Shown here: piece after piece, positions 25,444 through 34,802 of the stretch
Position numbering within the stretch: position 1 is the stretch's first letter
Layout: every line of letters begins with the position of its first letter
From: Mesostigma viride
Taxonomy: Eukaryota > Streptophyta > Mesostigmatophyceae > Mesostigmatales > Mesostigmataceae
NCBI GenBank assembly: GCA_009746045.1
Contig: RPFO01000041.1
Span: 2,584,613 to 2,648,612, forward strand
Direction: 5' to 3'
Length of the DNA: 64,000 nucleotides
Translations under genes and position numbers: made by a program
Notes under the pieces: model-generated
The model's database searches: none
The model's input: the letters and a program-made list of their open reading frames with translations, nothing else
Told to the model about the DNA's origin: nothing

Positions 25444-28193
25444 GGGGTCATATTGGGGCCCAGGGGAGGGGGGGGTGTAGCTGTGTCTGCCCCTGGGAGC
25501 GACCCGTGGGGTACCACCTCAGATGCTACGACAGGCGCATTATCCTTCACTACCCACCCCAGTGCCCTGTTGGCTGCCAGCTCACTCTCCATGCTATCCC
25601 CTTGCTTATAGCCTGCCACCGATGCCCATGGTACCCTATACACCCGATCATTCCACTCTATGTCTATGACCCGCAGCGGCCAGTCTAACTTTGTGATGGC
25701 CCCAGGCCCCTGCATGGTGCCCCGTTTGCCGCTGGGCGAGCTCTCCTTGTGGAACATGACCAACTGCCCGACCTCAAAAGCGCTAGACAAATCAGGCAGC
25801 GTGGCATCCTTGAGCCGCAGCTTGGCGGCGGTATCCTGTAGATGCTGTTGGTATGCCTCTACTACCTCGGGTGAGTAGGTGCCCGCTGACAGCCCCCGAG
25901 GCGTGACTAGCCCAAAGCCCTTGACATCAAGCACGTGCCTATGGTTGCACACATGCATGAGCTCCTTGCACCACGCCGTCTTGACCGCGTAGGATTTGCC
26001 ATGTGGGTTATCCTGTCGCTTGGCTGCCACAGTCTTGACATAGCTTACAGTGCGATCTATCATGCCCATATTGCCGTGATCCTCACGCCCCACGATGACC
26101 ACGGCCTCCATCCCCGGCAAACCTTGCACACAGCGGAACTGCTGGTCTAGCATGAGCTCCACTACGGGATGAAAGAAAGCCAGGCTGATCTTGATAGCCC
26201 TGTGCAGGTCAGCCTCAAACATGTGAGGCAGCGGCTCAATGTAGGTGGCCTTGCTGAACCTATCCTTGACTATGAAATAGGTGTCCCCCCCTTCCATGTG
26301 CATGACATCCCCCACAAGGTACCCTCGCTCCAAGGGTGGAGTCTTGGCATGCCGCCTACGCGACTTCTTCCTGATCTTGATGCAGGCAGGACACTGAGCA
26401 CGCACATTCTTCAGCTCGTTGTATAAAGGTGCCCCCAACATGTGTGCCCCCTCTACCTCGGCTTGGGCCTCATGCCCGTATGCACGGTGCATCTGGTATG
26501 CTAACAGTTTCAGGGTGACAGCCTGAGGTGCAGTGGCATTGTCAGGATTCTCAACAGGTGGGGTGACTACTGGGGTAGTGACATTGGCTAACTGGGCAGC
26601 TTCAGAGGCTGCACGAAAGGCCGCCCGTGTGAGCACCTTGCCAATGTGAAGATCCACACTAGGGTGGTGTGTACCGAGAACATCTGCCCGCCCAGCATTC
26701 TCTTGCACTGTCACAACATTCCTCATAGGCCCAACCGCCCCAGTATCTAGCTGGGGTGCTGCAGTAGTGCTTGGTCGCTCGGCGTTGTACACACCCGACC
26801 TAGAAGACACCACATTGCTTAGGTCACGCATTGTAGACCCGTGCTCAGGAAGCACGTGATCCTGGCGCGACAGAGCCAGAGCAGCATCAACGGATTGCGT
26901 GAGCACATCACGGAATGAGACAGAGGATGCAGTCACGTTGCTTTTAGGAACGACGTCAGGCTCTACGACGGCCCGGTTCAGCGTGACGCATTGAGCAAAA
27001 GAAGGGGTATCGAGCGTGCTCTCACCTGACTTTCGTGCTGCCCGTCGCTCTGCCCACTCCTCGCGTGTGCCGTGGACGACGATGCGCTTGGCCTTGCACG
27101 CCTCCACGCTGTGACCACGCAGAACGTCGTGGCACTTGCGGCAAAGGTTGTCCTCGAGCTCCAGGTCCGGGCGAACTCGGCAGTCATCCCGGACATGGCG
27201 ACGTCCGAAGCAGCGCTCACAGCGTTGCTTGCGGTCAGTAGACGCCCCCTGCTGCCGCTTGGCCGGGGGATTATCACCCTGCTTGGCGTCGCCACCATGC
27301 CCGCGCTTGCGCCCTCGCTGGCCCCCGTTGTTGCCGTGGCCGACGACCTTTTTCAGGATGGCCGTAAGCTCCGACCGCGTAATTGGAGCCTCTGCGCCTG
27401 AAGAAGAAGACGCGCCGGCATCCACCTTGCGCAGGGATGGCAGAGCAGCCGAGGCAGCCGGCTTGGACTGCGCACTCTTGAAGCATGAGATCAAATACAG
27501 CATGCCCTCGTCGAAACTGACGGCACTCTTCTTTTTGAGTTCCGTCGCTATGGTCAGATGCACATCCGACGACAGGTCGCATTTCTTGAGAAATCGATTG
27601 CACAGGAAAATGGGCTTGAGAGTATCTAGCAGCTTGTGCTTGTGCACGAAGACCTGGAAATCACGTGCAGCCCCGGGCAAATTTGCCTTATTAACTGCAT
27701 AGCCCTCGAAGTCGTTGAAGGCTTGCTCGTCGGCCTCTTCCTTAGACCGCGACAAGTGGGCATCTAGACCGTTGTAAAAAACTTCCCAGGTTTGTTTGTT
27801 GTCGTCCGCAATGCGAACTAGATTGGCAATGTTTGGGTGCTTTGTTGTACTGCAGAATACTGCACGGAACTTGCCAATCAGCTCCGAATCTTTGTCTGCG
27901 CGTCCATCGCGCAGACGCTTGAGAGCAGCTAGAAAATCTGCTGCGTCGTCCGCCGTATAGTCGGCCGGTAGATCAGCGGGCACCTCCGTTTGCTTGAGAG
28001 GGCCGCGATTTAGTGCATCGTCAGCAGCAAGCATCAGATGCTTGAACTGCTTGGCCAGTTCAGGTTGCGCCACGAGGGTTTGCATCAACCTCGTGGCCTC
28101 GTCCGCACTAAAGCGTGGCAGGACGGACCCTGCGGCCTCGCCACTTGGCGTATCTGTGTGTTCGCCCGTGCGGCTCCGTGTACCGGAAGCCAT
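25410..28193 (-). CDS. gag-pol: Copia-2 Gag, zinc knuckles and integrase in one frame
   Basis: 927 codons from ATG 28193 (MASGTRSRT). Residues 30-250 form the capsid-like part. A basic Gly/Arg linker (285-315) precedes two Cys/His clusters: C325xxC328...C338 and C351xxC354...C366. The integrase begins with H569/H574 and C601/C604 (HHCC), then Asp 629 (VGDVMH) and Asp 683 (LDQQF). The expected Glu is Asp 713 (GMIDRT), an unusual conservative change that would impair a DDE enzyme. A C-terminal SH3-like part (LVMFHKESSPS, VYRVPWASV) and a Pro-rich tail follow. No protease lies between Gag and integrase, confirming that the IN-PR order is genuine and not caused by a broken frame. The ORF ends where a G8 run shifts it out of the protease frame. 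Confidence 0.9.
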   Translation of the reverse strand: MASGTRSRTGEHTDTPSGEAAGSVLPRFSADEATRLMQTLVAQPELAKQFKHLMLAADDALNRGPLKQTEVPADLPADYTADDAADFLAALKRLRDGRADKDSELIGKFRAVFCSTTKHPNIANLVRIADDNKQTWEVFYNGLDAHLSRSKEEADEQAFNDFEGYAVNKANLPGAARDFQVFVHKHKLLDTLKPIFLCNRFLKKCDLSSDVHLTIATELKKKSAVSFDEGMLYLISCFKSAQSKPAASAALPSLRKVDAGASSSSGAEAPITRSELTAILKKVVGHGNNGGQRGRKRGHGGDAKQGDNPPAKRQQGASTDRKQRCERCFGRRHVRDDCRVRPDLELEDNLCRKCHDVLRGHSVEACKAKRIVVHGTREEWAERRAARKSGESTLDTPSFAQCVTLNRAVVEPDVVPKSNVTASSVSFRDVLTQSVDAALALSRQDHVLPEHGSTMRDLSNVVSSRSGVYNAERPSTTAAPQLDTGAVGPMRNVVTVQENAGRADVLGTHHPSVDLHIGKVLTRAAFRAASEAAQLANVTTPVVTPPVENPDNATAPQAVTLKLLAYQMHRAYGHEAQAEVEGAHMLGAPLYNELKNVRAQCPACIKIRKKSRRRHAKTPPLERGYLVGDVMHMEGGDTYFIVKDRFSKATYIEPLPHMFEADLHRAIKISLAFFHPVVELMLDQQFRCVQGLPGMEAVVIVGREDHGNMGMIDRTVSYVKTVAAKRQDNPHGKSYAVKTAWCKELMHVCNHRHVLDVKGFGLVTPRGLSAGTYSPEVVEAYQQHLQDTAAKLRLKDATLPDLSSAFEVGQLVMFHKESSPSGKRGTMQGPGAITKLDWPLRVIDIEWNDRVYRVPWASVAGYKQGDSMESELAANRALGWVVKDNAPVVASEVVPHGSLPGADTATPPPPLGPNMTPWMGGMRMGWV

Positions 28194-28316
28194 CGGGATT
28201 TTTATGAATACAAGTTAAAGCCCGACCGGCTCAGCTATGGCGGTCGGTCACGTTGAGCTTGGGATAAGGTGAACACAGAGAACTGCTGTCGGAGCTGGCC
28301 CACCACTGGTTTATGT
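28194..28316 (-). other. Copia-2 leader between 5' LTR and Gag
   Basis: 123 bp that must contain the primer-binding site directly below 28317 (minus-strand acataaaccagtggtggg). I cannot match it to a particular tRNA by eye. Confidence 0.45.
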
Positions 28317-28931
28317 CTTAGCCAGCAAAGCCTATCCGGTTAGCCGTAACCGTGGGACAAGCTAGCTGTCCGTACCGACCCGGATAAGGCCCCGGACTGG
28401 GGCCTAGGTGGCGCCGGCCCTAGGCGCCGCCCTTAGACCGGTCGACCGCATCGGACCGCCGGATTATTTGATCAGGCACTCCGCAAAGGTGAAAACCATT
28501 TGCGTTCAGTACCGGGCCGCGGAAAACGCGGAAAAACGCGATCTGCAAATGAATCCGACCGGAATCGAACTGGGGACCTCTCGCACCAATTTTGCTGACT
28601 ATAGGACGGACGTCTCCGGTTACCATGGCATCGCCAACTTACACCTACAGTCATCCGCAAAAGTTCTCCTGTCCGGGGAGTGATGCAAGCCTTTCGGATT
28701 TGGTACTAGATAAATCACTCGAGATCTGTGTGTAGGAGTACTACACACGTGTCTGCACGCGAGACTTGTTCAGTCTCGCACCGTGAGACGGGCTGAACAC
28801 GGCTGAATCCTTCTTTTAGTAGAAGGGGGCGTAGCCGGATTATAGCCGGCGGCTTAGCGGACGCTAGCGGAAGGCGTGCGGACGGACATGGGGAACTTAG
28901 AGCCAGATCCTAGGGCTCTAGAGTTACTCAA
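28317..28931 (-). repeat. Copia-2 5' LTR, interrupted by a 366-bp insertion
   Basis: Same 239 bp as 13088-13326, split after ...gccggattat (28458-28467) and resuming at 28844. The near-identity of the two LTRs means Copia-2 is itself young, and the insertion in its LTR younger still. Confidence 0.88.
28468..28833 (-). mobile_element. tRNA-like (SINE-type) insertion in the Copia-2 LTR
   Basis: 366 bp flanked by gccggattat at 28458-28467 and 28834-28843 (10-bp target duplication). On the minus strand it contains agttcgattcc (plus 28562-28572), a good B-box match to the Pol III promoter, and a weaker A-box-like tggcgatgccatgg about 55-65 bp upstream. The tRNA-like part does not fold into a full cloverleaf. 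The other half carries perfect short hairpins: gcgagac-ttgttca-gtctcgc (28759-28779) and ccttct-tttagt-agaagg (28809-28826). A tRNA-derived SINE is the best fit, though the tRNA-like part lies distal to the expected 5' end. Confidence 0.6.
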
Positions 28932-29040
28932 TTGGAGGGGGAGGAGGGGGGAGAGGGGGAGGGAGAGGGGAAGGGAGAATGGGAAGGGGAGGGGGAGGAG
29001 GAAGAGGGAGAGGGAGACGGAGAGGAGGATGCGGAATGGG
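28932..29040 (+). repeat. Purine-rich low-complexity tract
   Basis: About 105 bp of almost only G and A (ggaggggga-type units). It directly follows the right LTR of Copia-2 and may explain why no target duplication is seen there. Confidence 0.8.
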
Positions 29041-29478
29041 AGCCGGGGATGACTGGTAGATGAGACGGTGCCATCTACCGGCGCATGGAATGAAGTGGTA
29101 CACAAGTTTACTCATGGTTATCGGCAAGTAGAGCATGCTCGCCTGGCCTAGTTGCATCAATGAGTTGAGTTTGGAGAGGCTGCACTTTGCTTGGATGAAG
29201 AATGTGTTAGCATGGCCAAACTTTTATGGCTTGTAGCCAAATCCTCTTGGGGTATGCAGTGTACTAGCGGTGTGCAATTGCGAGGATTCTTGTCTTGTAG
29301 CGATGTGGCCTCTCACCCTGCAGCCTGGTAGATGTGTTGGCATGCAGCCACCCATCCTGGGTCATCCGATCTGGTGTGATTTGCATTTGCACACCTTGTA
29401 TTAAGGCCATGATTTAATATTGTCTTGTTATTTTTAATGTGTATATGCGAAAAGAGGCATAATCTGCTCATATATAGT
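29041..29478. other. Unassigned intergenic sequence
   Basis: No ORF, repeat or mobile-element boundary that I can support. Confidence 0.4.
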
Positions 29479-30240
29479 GCTAGCAAATGTCACTACCTTT
29501 ACCAACGCCTGACCTTACAAGTCGAGGATGGTCTAATGTAGTGACAAACAGGTTATTTACAACAATTCACAGTTTTCTGACATAGTTTGAGGCAACTATA
29601 CTTACCAAAATGCTTGAAAAAGGCAAAAATTGCACCATTTATGCTAGCAAACGTCACTATTTTGAGATCAAACTGGGCCCAAACTTGGCCCATGGTCTAA
29701 TCTAGTGGTGTTTAGGTTGCTTCCAACATTTCATAGCTTTCTGACATAGTTTGATATTGTGTAGTAGCTTACACTGAGCAAAATGCTTGAAAATGGCAAA
29801 AAATGCACCATTTATGCTAGCAAACGTCACTATTTTGACATCAAGCTGAGCCCAAACTTTGTGCATGGTCTATTCTAGTGGTAATTAGGTTGCTTCCAAT
29901 ATTTCATAGCTTTATGACGTAGTTTGATATTGTTTAGTAGCTTACACTGAGCAAAATGCTTGAAAATGGCAAAAAATGCAGTATTTCTGCTAGCAAACGT
30001 CACTATTTTGAGTTCAGATTGACCCCAAACTTTGTGCATGGTCTATTCTAGTGGTAAGTAGGTTGCTTGCAAATATCCATGATGGTTTGACGTGATTTAG
30101 TACTGTTTCCTATTTATTACTATTTAATTTAATTTAAAATGACAAAAATGTACCTGTATTGCTAGCAAATGTCACCAAGATGACGTCCGATCGATACCAA
30201 ACTTTGTACGAGGTCTATTTTGGTTGCAAACATCATGCAT
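29479..30240 (+). repeat. Tandem repeat, period about 172 bp, five units
   Basis: gctagcaaa[t/c]gtcac recurs at 29479, 29643, 29816, 29989 and 30161 (spacings 164, 173, 173, 172). Shared blocks include catggtctattctagtggt, ggttgcttcca, tagtttgatattg and aaaatgcttgaaaa. The middle units are most alike and the outer ones more diverged, as expected for a satellite array maintained by unequal exchange. No coding potential. Confidence 0.85.
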
Positions 30241-30384
30241 GACAATTTTCAGCATAAAAAGACAAACTTCGGTACGAAGTACATTTTGCGTGCTGGAGTA
30301 CATTCTTAATGGCTGGTAGGGAGAGCGGCAGCGCGGCGGCACCACGTGTTGAGGCGGTAAGATGATGACCGCCCCTTCACCACT

Positions 30385-30835
30385 GCGCCCACAACGGCGG
30401 TGTTATCCACCAGCCGTACGTGCCGTCGCCCCCATCGCGCCCGCGTGCGCAGCCCCCACTCCAGGCTCTGCACGGCTGCGCGCGCCTCTTTCTCATTGAT
30501 GTGCCCCCGCGTCCCTCCACCGGTGTTTCACCGCCACACGCCAGCGGGCGGTCGCCACCGCCCGATGTTCCCTCTCCCCCGTTCGCTCCACACCGACCTC
30601 TTCCGACCCGACACACAGAGTCTTCCACCCCTTCATCTCGCGGCAGTTGGACAAAGCCTTCACGTCTGCCTCTGCCAGACGGGCATACACCACACCGGAG
30701 CCCCGGCTGGACGCGTCACTGGCCACGACGGTGGTGTCCAGCGGCTGGTTGCGTTGCGCATGCACCAGGGGAGCCAGGCAGACAGCCGCCCAGAGCTCCC
30801 GGCGCACACTTGCCCAGAGTTGGAAGCGTCCTCCC
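30385..30835 (-). pseudogene. F2 YR-retroelement RNase H fragment
   Basis: Minus-strand fragment of the second YR-retroelement family. It reads LAPLVHAQRNQPLD, VVASDASSRGSGVVY (first catalytic Asp) and SNCREMKGWKTL, then after a frame change near 30500 INEKEARAAVQSLEW and VRLVDNTAVVGA. The match to the F1 RNase H is clear. It lacks the RT on one side and the recombinase on the other, and its upstream edge is a junction with a split-direct-repeat unit at 30836. Confidence 0.75.
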
Positions 30836-31517
30836 TCCTCTGTGCATGCTTTCAGGTTCACTTTGTTTGAGAAGGCACCAGAACTTGTTTATTGCAAAAT
30901 TATATTCTTAAGCCGCTTGCAGGCCTTGGTAGACCGAGAGACTGGCAAATTGTGCGCAAGGCCCAGGCGGCTGCCACCATATAACACCCCCTGAGACAAC
31001 AAACAAACAAACAAACAAAAGAGGGTGGGTGGGTGGGGAAAATTGATAAAGCATGCGCCGCCATGTCTTCCTCAATAAATTGGCTGCATTGCATGCGCAC
31101 GGTGACGGATGCAAGTCCGGTACAGTACTGGCGCGGCGCCCAGGTGCCACTGAACAGTTGTACTACAAAGAACCCATTTGTACTGATTCTTTCGACATTG
31201 TACTACGTTTAGTCACTGTCTACTTCAACCCAGGTGGTCATACCACCTCCTAGGCAGGTTGTGCTACACCTGAATAAATCTTTACTAGCCTGAGCTAGTT
31301 GGAACTAGTTTGAAGTAGATTGTACTACCCTCTAGTACCAATGAAGTACTTTGAACTACATCCAAGTACTTGGATTCAAGCAGTCCAGAGGTCATTTGCA
31401 AGGACTTTCACCCTTTCCAGGAGCATTTCTCGCAGATCAGCCATGAGGCAGCGGCACCGACTCGCACTCCGCACCCCTTAGTCGCAAATCAGGGAATCCA
31501 GATCGTAAGATCAACCA
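30836..31517 (-). repeat. F2 split direct repeat unit (A2-B2)
   Basis: 682 bp, plus-strand order B then A in reverse complement. It starts tcctctgtgcatgctttc and ends gtaagatcaacca. Near-identical to 58638-59320. It includes (caaa)n near 31002-31020, gggtgggtgggg, and several near-palindromic gaactagtt / tagtacta motifs. F2 shares short blocks with the F1 repeat (cagaacttgtttatt; gggtgggtggggaaaa; cgtaagatcaa), so the families are related. Confidence 0.8.
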
Positions 31518-33117
31518 AACACCCGCATCTCCAACCTGGCCGTCCCCGGCCGCATCTGGAGTGGTTGTAGAGGGGGAAGCCCTAGCGTGGCTGCTAGAGT
31601 GCGCCTCCCCTGCACCTGTCAACACAGGTACCCGCAGAGCCCTAGTGTATCCACTAGAGTGCGCCCCGCCGGCTCTGTCCAAGGCAGGATACGGTCGAAG
31701 GTGAGCCAAACCGGAAATCAGGATGATGGCGCGACGCCCAAAACCAGCAGAGCCCCAGCGTGTCCACTGGAGTGCGCCCTGCCGACTCCTCCAACGGAGC
31801 TGCATCGTTTTATACTGCGCCCCCCGGCCTAGACCGGGGCAGGCGCATCCCCACACTTGCTACTGCCAGTGTGAACTCCACTGAGCGGGGGGGAGCTCCT
31901 CAGCCAGCAACCACACCCACCGCGGCACTTGCACCGCTAGAGCACGGTGCAGGCCCACGTAGTGGTCCACCGACTTGAACTGGCGCCAACACCCGGGTGG
32001 TCCCACGCGGAATGGGGTAGTTTTTCGCGCATTTCGCAAGAAAAAAACGCTGTTTTCGACTTTTTGTTTCGAATTTTTTTCTGGCGATTTGAGAACGCCC
32101 GCAAAAATTTGCACAATTTCGCGTGATTTTCGCACGATTTTCGCACAACTTCGCACAATTTCACACGATTTCACAGGATTTCACATAATTTTACACGAAG
32201 GGTCTAGCTGCAGAGAGACCCTTTGAAATTTTTCGCATGAATTCACGCATTTTTTACATGTCGTAATTTTTTTACAATCGAACTTTTTTGCTTGAATTCG
32301 CACTTTTTTGGTCAGTTTTTGGTCGATTTCAGCGGAATTTTCAAGATTTCGCATGATTTTACACTTTTTTGGCCCGGTTTTGGTAAATTTCAGCAAATTT
32401 TGCGCGATTTCGTACGATTTGCGAAGGGTCTAGCTGCAGAGAGACCCCTTCCGGCCGGCGGAAAATTCGCTCGGCTGCCAGATTTTCGGCAAGAATTTCG
32501 GCGCAATGTCCGGTTTTCGGACGATTGAAACTAGCGTTTTTTTCTTGCAAAAATCTACCCCATTCCGCGTGGGACCACCCGCCCGCGCTTCTGGATGTCT
32601 GGGAGTGAAACGCCCTGCAGGTAGTCGTACGTTGCCCCACCATGTCGCATGGAGTAGGGCGGAAACATCCCTCGCAGGCCCAGAACATCCCGCGCCGCGT
32701 GCCACCGACGAGAGAACTGGCTGTAGTTGAGGTTCCCAAACAAGGGCTCCTCGGGCTCCCGCCCATCGCACAGGCGCTCGAGCACGTACAGCGAGAGGGG
32801 ATCCTGCACCACCACCGCCTGTGCACCCCCCTTGGCTGTCTTGGGATCACGCAGAAGAAGCGCGCCCAGGCCCCGCTGCCCCAGGGGACGGTCGCCAGGC
32901 AGTGCCACGTCCCCCACTCGGAGCTTGAAGGCCTCCCCGATGCGCAGGTATTGCTGGAAAGTGATGACGCACACGGCTGCTGCCATGGGCGCCCCCTGCC
33001 AGCGGAGGATCTGCACCACCAGGTAGAGCAGCTCCCACGGCACCGGATTGGGGCTATGCGTTTGCACGCGTCGCTGCCACCCGTACAGGAGCCGGCGGGC
33101 CTCGCGCCATAGGGCTC
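31518..33117 (-). pseudogene. F2 tyrosine recombinase C-terminal half and 3' UTR, with a nested insertion
   Basis: Minus strand. The recombinase part starts at a breakpoint near 33117 and reads VPWELLYLV, FQQYLRIGEAFKLRVGD (first Arg of the YR site), LLLRDPKTAKGG, SQFSRRWHAA and PPYSMRHGGATYDYL. It is then cut after QKRGR by the 31995-32580 insertion and resumes as QFKSVDHYVGLHRAL (catalytic Tyr) before the 3' UTR. The 3' UTR contains paired ctag...ctag motifs (gccctagcgtggctgctagagtgcgc). B1 is almost wholly missing. The paralogue at 60282-60773 has the uninterrupted site. Confidence 0.75.
31995..32580. mobile_element. Short non-autonomous inverted-repeat element in the F2 recombinase
   Basis: 586 bp with perfect terminal inverted repeats of about 26 bp (gggtggtcccacgcggaatg...). 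The flanks accc (31991-31994) and gccc (32581-32584) look like a 4-bp duplication with one change. The paralogue near 60632 carries the empty site gcgccaacgcccgcgc. No coding capacity. The interior is built of cgcanttt-type repeats and holds cgaagggtctagctgcagagagaccc twice (near 32198 and 32422), each able to form a hairpin. Confidence 0.82.
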
Positions 33118-33211
33118 AGACAGTGACTAAACGTAGTACAATGTCGAAAGAATCAGTACAAATGGGTTCTTTGTAGTACAACTGTTCAGTGGCACCTGGG
33201 CGCCGCGCCAG
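33118..33211 (+). repeat. F2 A-repeat fragment
   Basis: About 94 bp (cagacagtgactaaacgtagtac... to gcgccgcgcca) in the orientation opposite to 30836-31517. It matches part of the F2 A repeat and is wedged between the truncated F2 recombinase and the left end of the F1 element. Confidence 0.7.
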
Positions 33212-34735
33212 TCCACTATGCATTGCCTAGGTCCACTTTTGGTTGAAGGGCACCAGAACTTGTTTATTACACTATATGTTGAAGCCGACCGGACTTAGTA
33301 GACAGAGAGACATAAAATATTTTTTGGCAGTCCCTGGCCGCCGCTTCCACTTGACCCCCCAAGACAAAACAGAAAAGGGTGGGTGGGTGGGGAAAACTGA
33401 TAAGCTGGCTTGGCAGCCATCACCACCTTGAAATACATCGCATCAACGTTGCATCCGTGACACACGCAAGTGCGGCGCCCCGCTGGCGCGGCGCTCCATG
33501 TAAGAATGACCTCAGAATACTACTGTACTAGATCTAGGACCCTGATACTACTTTTTTCAACATTGTACTACATTTTTATGATGTCACACGTGTTCTGTCA
33601 TGCCAGAACCGTTCAGCAACCACCTGGCATATCTTGAGGGTCCCTGGATACTAGTTGAAGTAGATTGAACTCGTTTGAACTAGTTTGAACTACCTGTACT
33701 AACTTTGAACTAGTTCGAACTACATCTGAGGCCCATCCAAGGCTGTCAGACCCTCCAGAGAGGGCGTGGCCACCCCGTTTGGCTCCCGCATGTCGACTTG
33801 CACCACTGGGCAACGGTGTAGCGCCTCCAAGGTAGCGGCGCACCTCCATCCCTCCGCTCCCCCAGGCAAAATCAGGGAATCCCGATCGTAAGATCAATCA
33901 TCCACTGTGCATTGCCTAGGTCCACTTCTGGTTGAAGGGCACCAGAACTTGTTTATTACACTATATGTTGAAGCCGACCGGACTTAGTAGACAGAGAGAC
34001 ATAAAATATTTTTTGGCAGTCCCTGGCCGCCGCTTCCACTTGACCCCCCAAGACAAAACAGAAAAGGGTGGGTGGGTGGGGAAAACTGATAAGCTGGCTT
34101 GGCAGCCATCACCACCTTGAAATACATCGCATCAACGTTGCATCCGTGACACACGCAAGTGCGGCGCCCCGCTGGCGCGGCGCTCCATGTAAGAATGACC
34201 TCAGAATACTACTGTACTAGATCTAGGACCCTGATACTACTTTTTTCAACATTGTACTACATTTTTATGATGTCACACATGTTCTGTCATGCCAGAACCG
34301 TTCAGCAACCACCTGGCATATCTTGAGGGTCCCTGGATACTAGTTGAAGTAGATTGAACTCGTTTGAACTAGTTTGTACTACCTGTACTAACTTTGAACT
34401 AGTTCGAACTACATCTGAGGCCCATCCAAGGCTGTCAGACCCTCCAGAGAGGGCGTGGCCACCCCGTTTGGCTCCCGCATGTCGACTTGCACCACTGGGC
34501 AACGGTGTAGCGCCTCCAAGGTAGCGGCGCACCTCCATCCCTCCGCTCCCCCAGGCAAAATCAGGGAATCCCGATCGTAAGATCAATCATCCACTGTGCA
34601 TTGCCTAGGTCCACTTCTGGTTGAAGGGCACCAGAACTTGTTTATTACACTATATGTTGAAGCCGACCGGACTTAGTAGACAGAGAGACATAAAATATTT
34701 TTTGGCAGTCCCTGGCCGCCGCTTCCACTTGACCC
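33212..34735 (-). repeat. F1 split direct repeats B1-A2-B2 plus an extra A-B unit
   Basis: On the plus strand in reverse complement: B 33212-33391, A 33392-33900, B2 33901-34080, A2 34081-34589, B1 34590-34735. A is 509 bp and B 180 bp. B1 is the inner 146 bp of B. The two A-B units differ at only a few positions. The A unit contains many taguac-like palindromic motifs (actagtt, gaactagttcgaac). Confidence 0.88.
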
Positions 34736-34802
34736 GCATCTCCAACCTGGCCGCAGGCCGTACATCTGGAAACCGCGTCAGGAGCCATGGGAGGGCACAT
34801 CC

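Larger units (their letters stand above)
13088..28931 (-). mobile_element. Copia-2: second Copia-class LTR retrotransposon, with two nested insertions
   Basis: The 239-bp LTR at 13088-13326 is repeated at 28317-28931 once the 366-bp insert and its 10-bp duplication are removed (239 bp exactly, one mismatch seen: aaac versus aaag near the left end). Read on the minus strand the order is LTR, leader, Gag-zinc knuckles-integrase, retropepsin-like domain, [9.4-kb DNA transposon], RT-RNase H, LTR. No target duplication is visible: agata precedes the left LTR and ttgga follows the right one. One end may therefore have been rearranged. The domain order IN-PR-RT matches Copia-1. Confidence 0.9.

Noticed and set aside
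28545-28640. Functional tRNA gene on the minus strand
   Set aside because: A B box is present but the acceptor, D and T stems do not pair properly by eye and the sequence lies within a flanked insertion.
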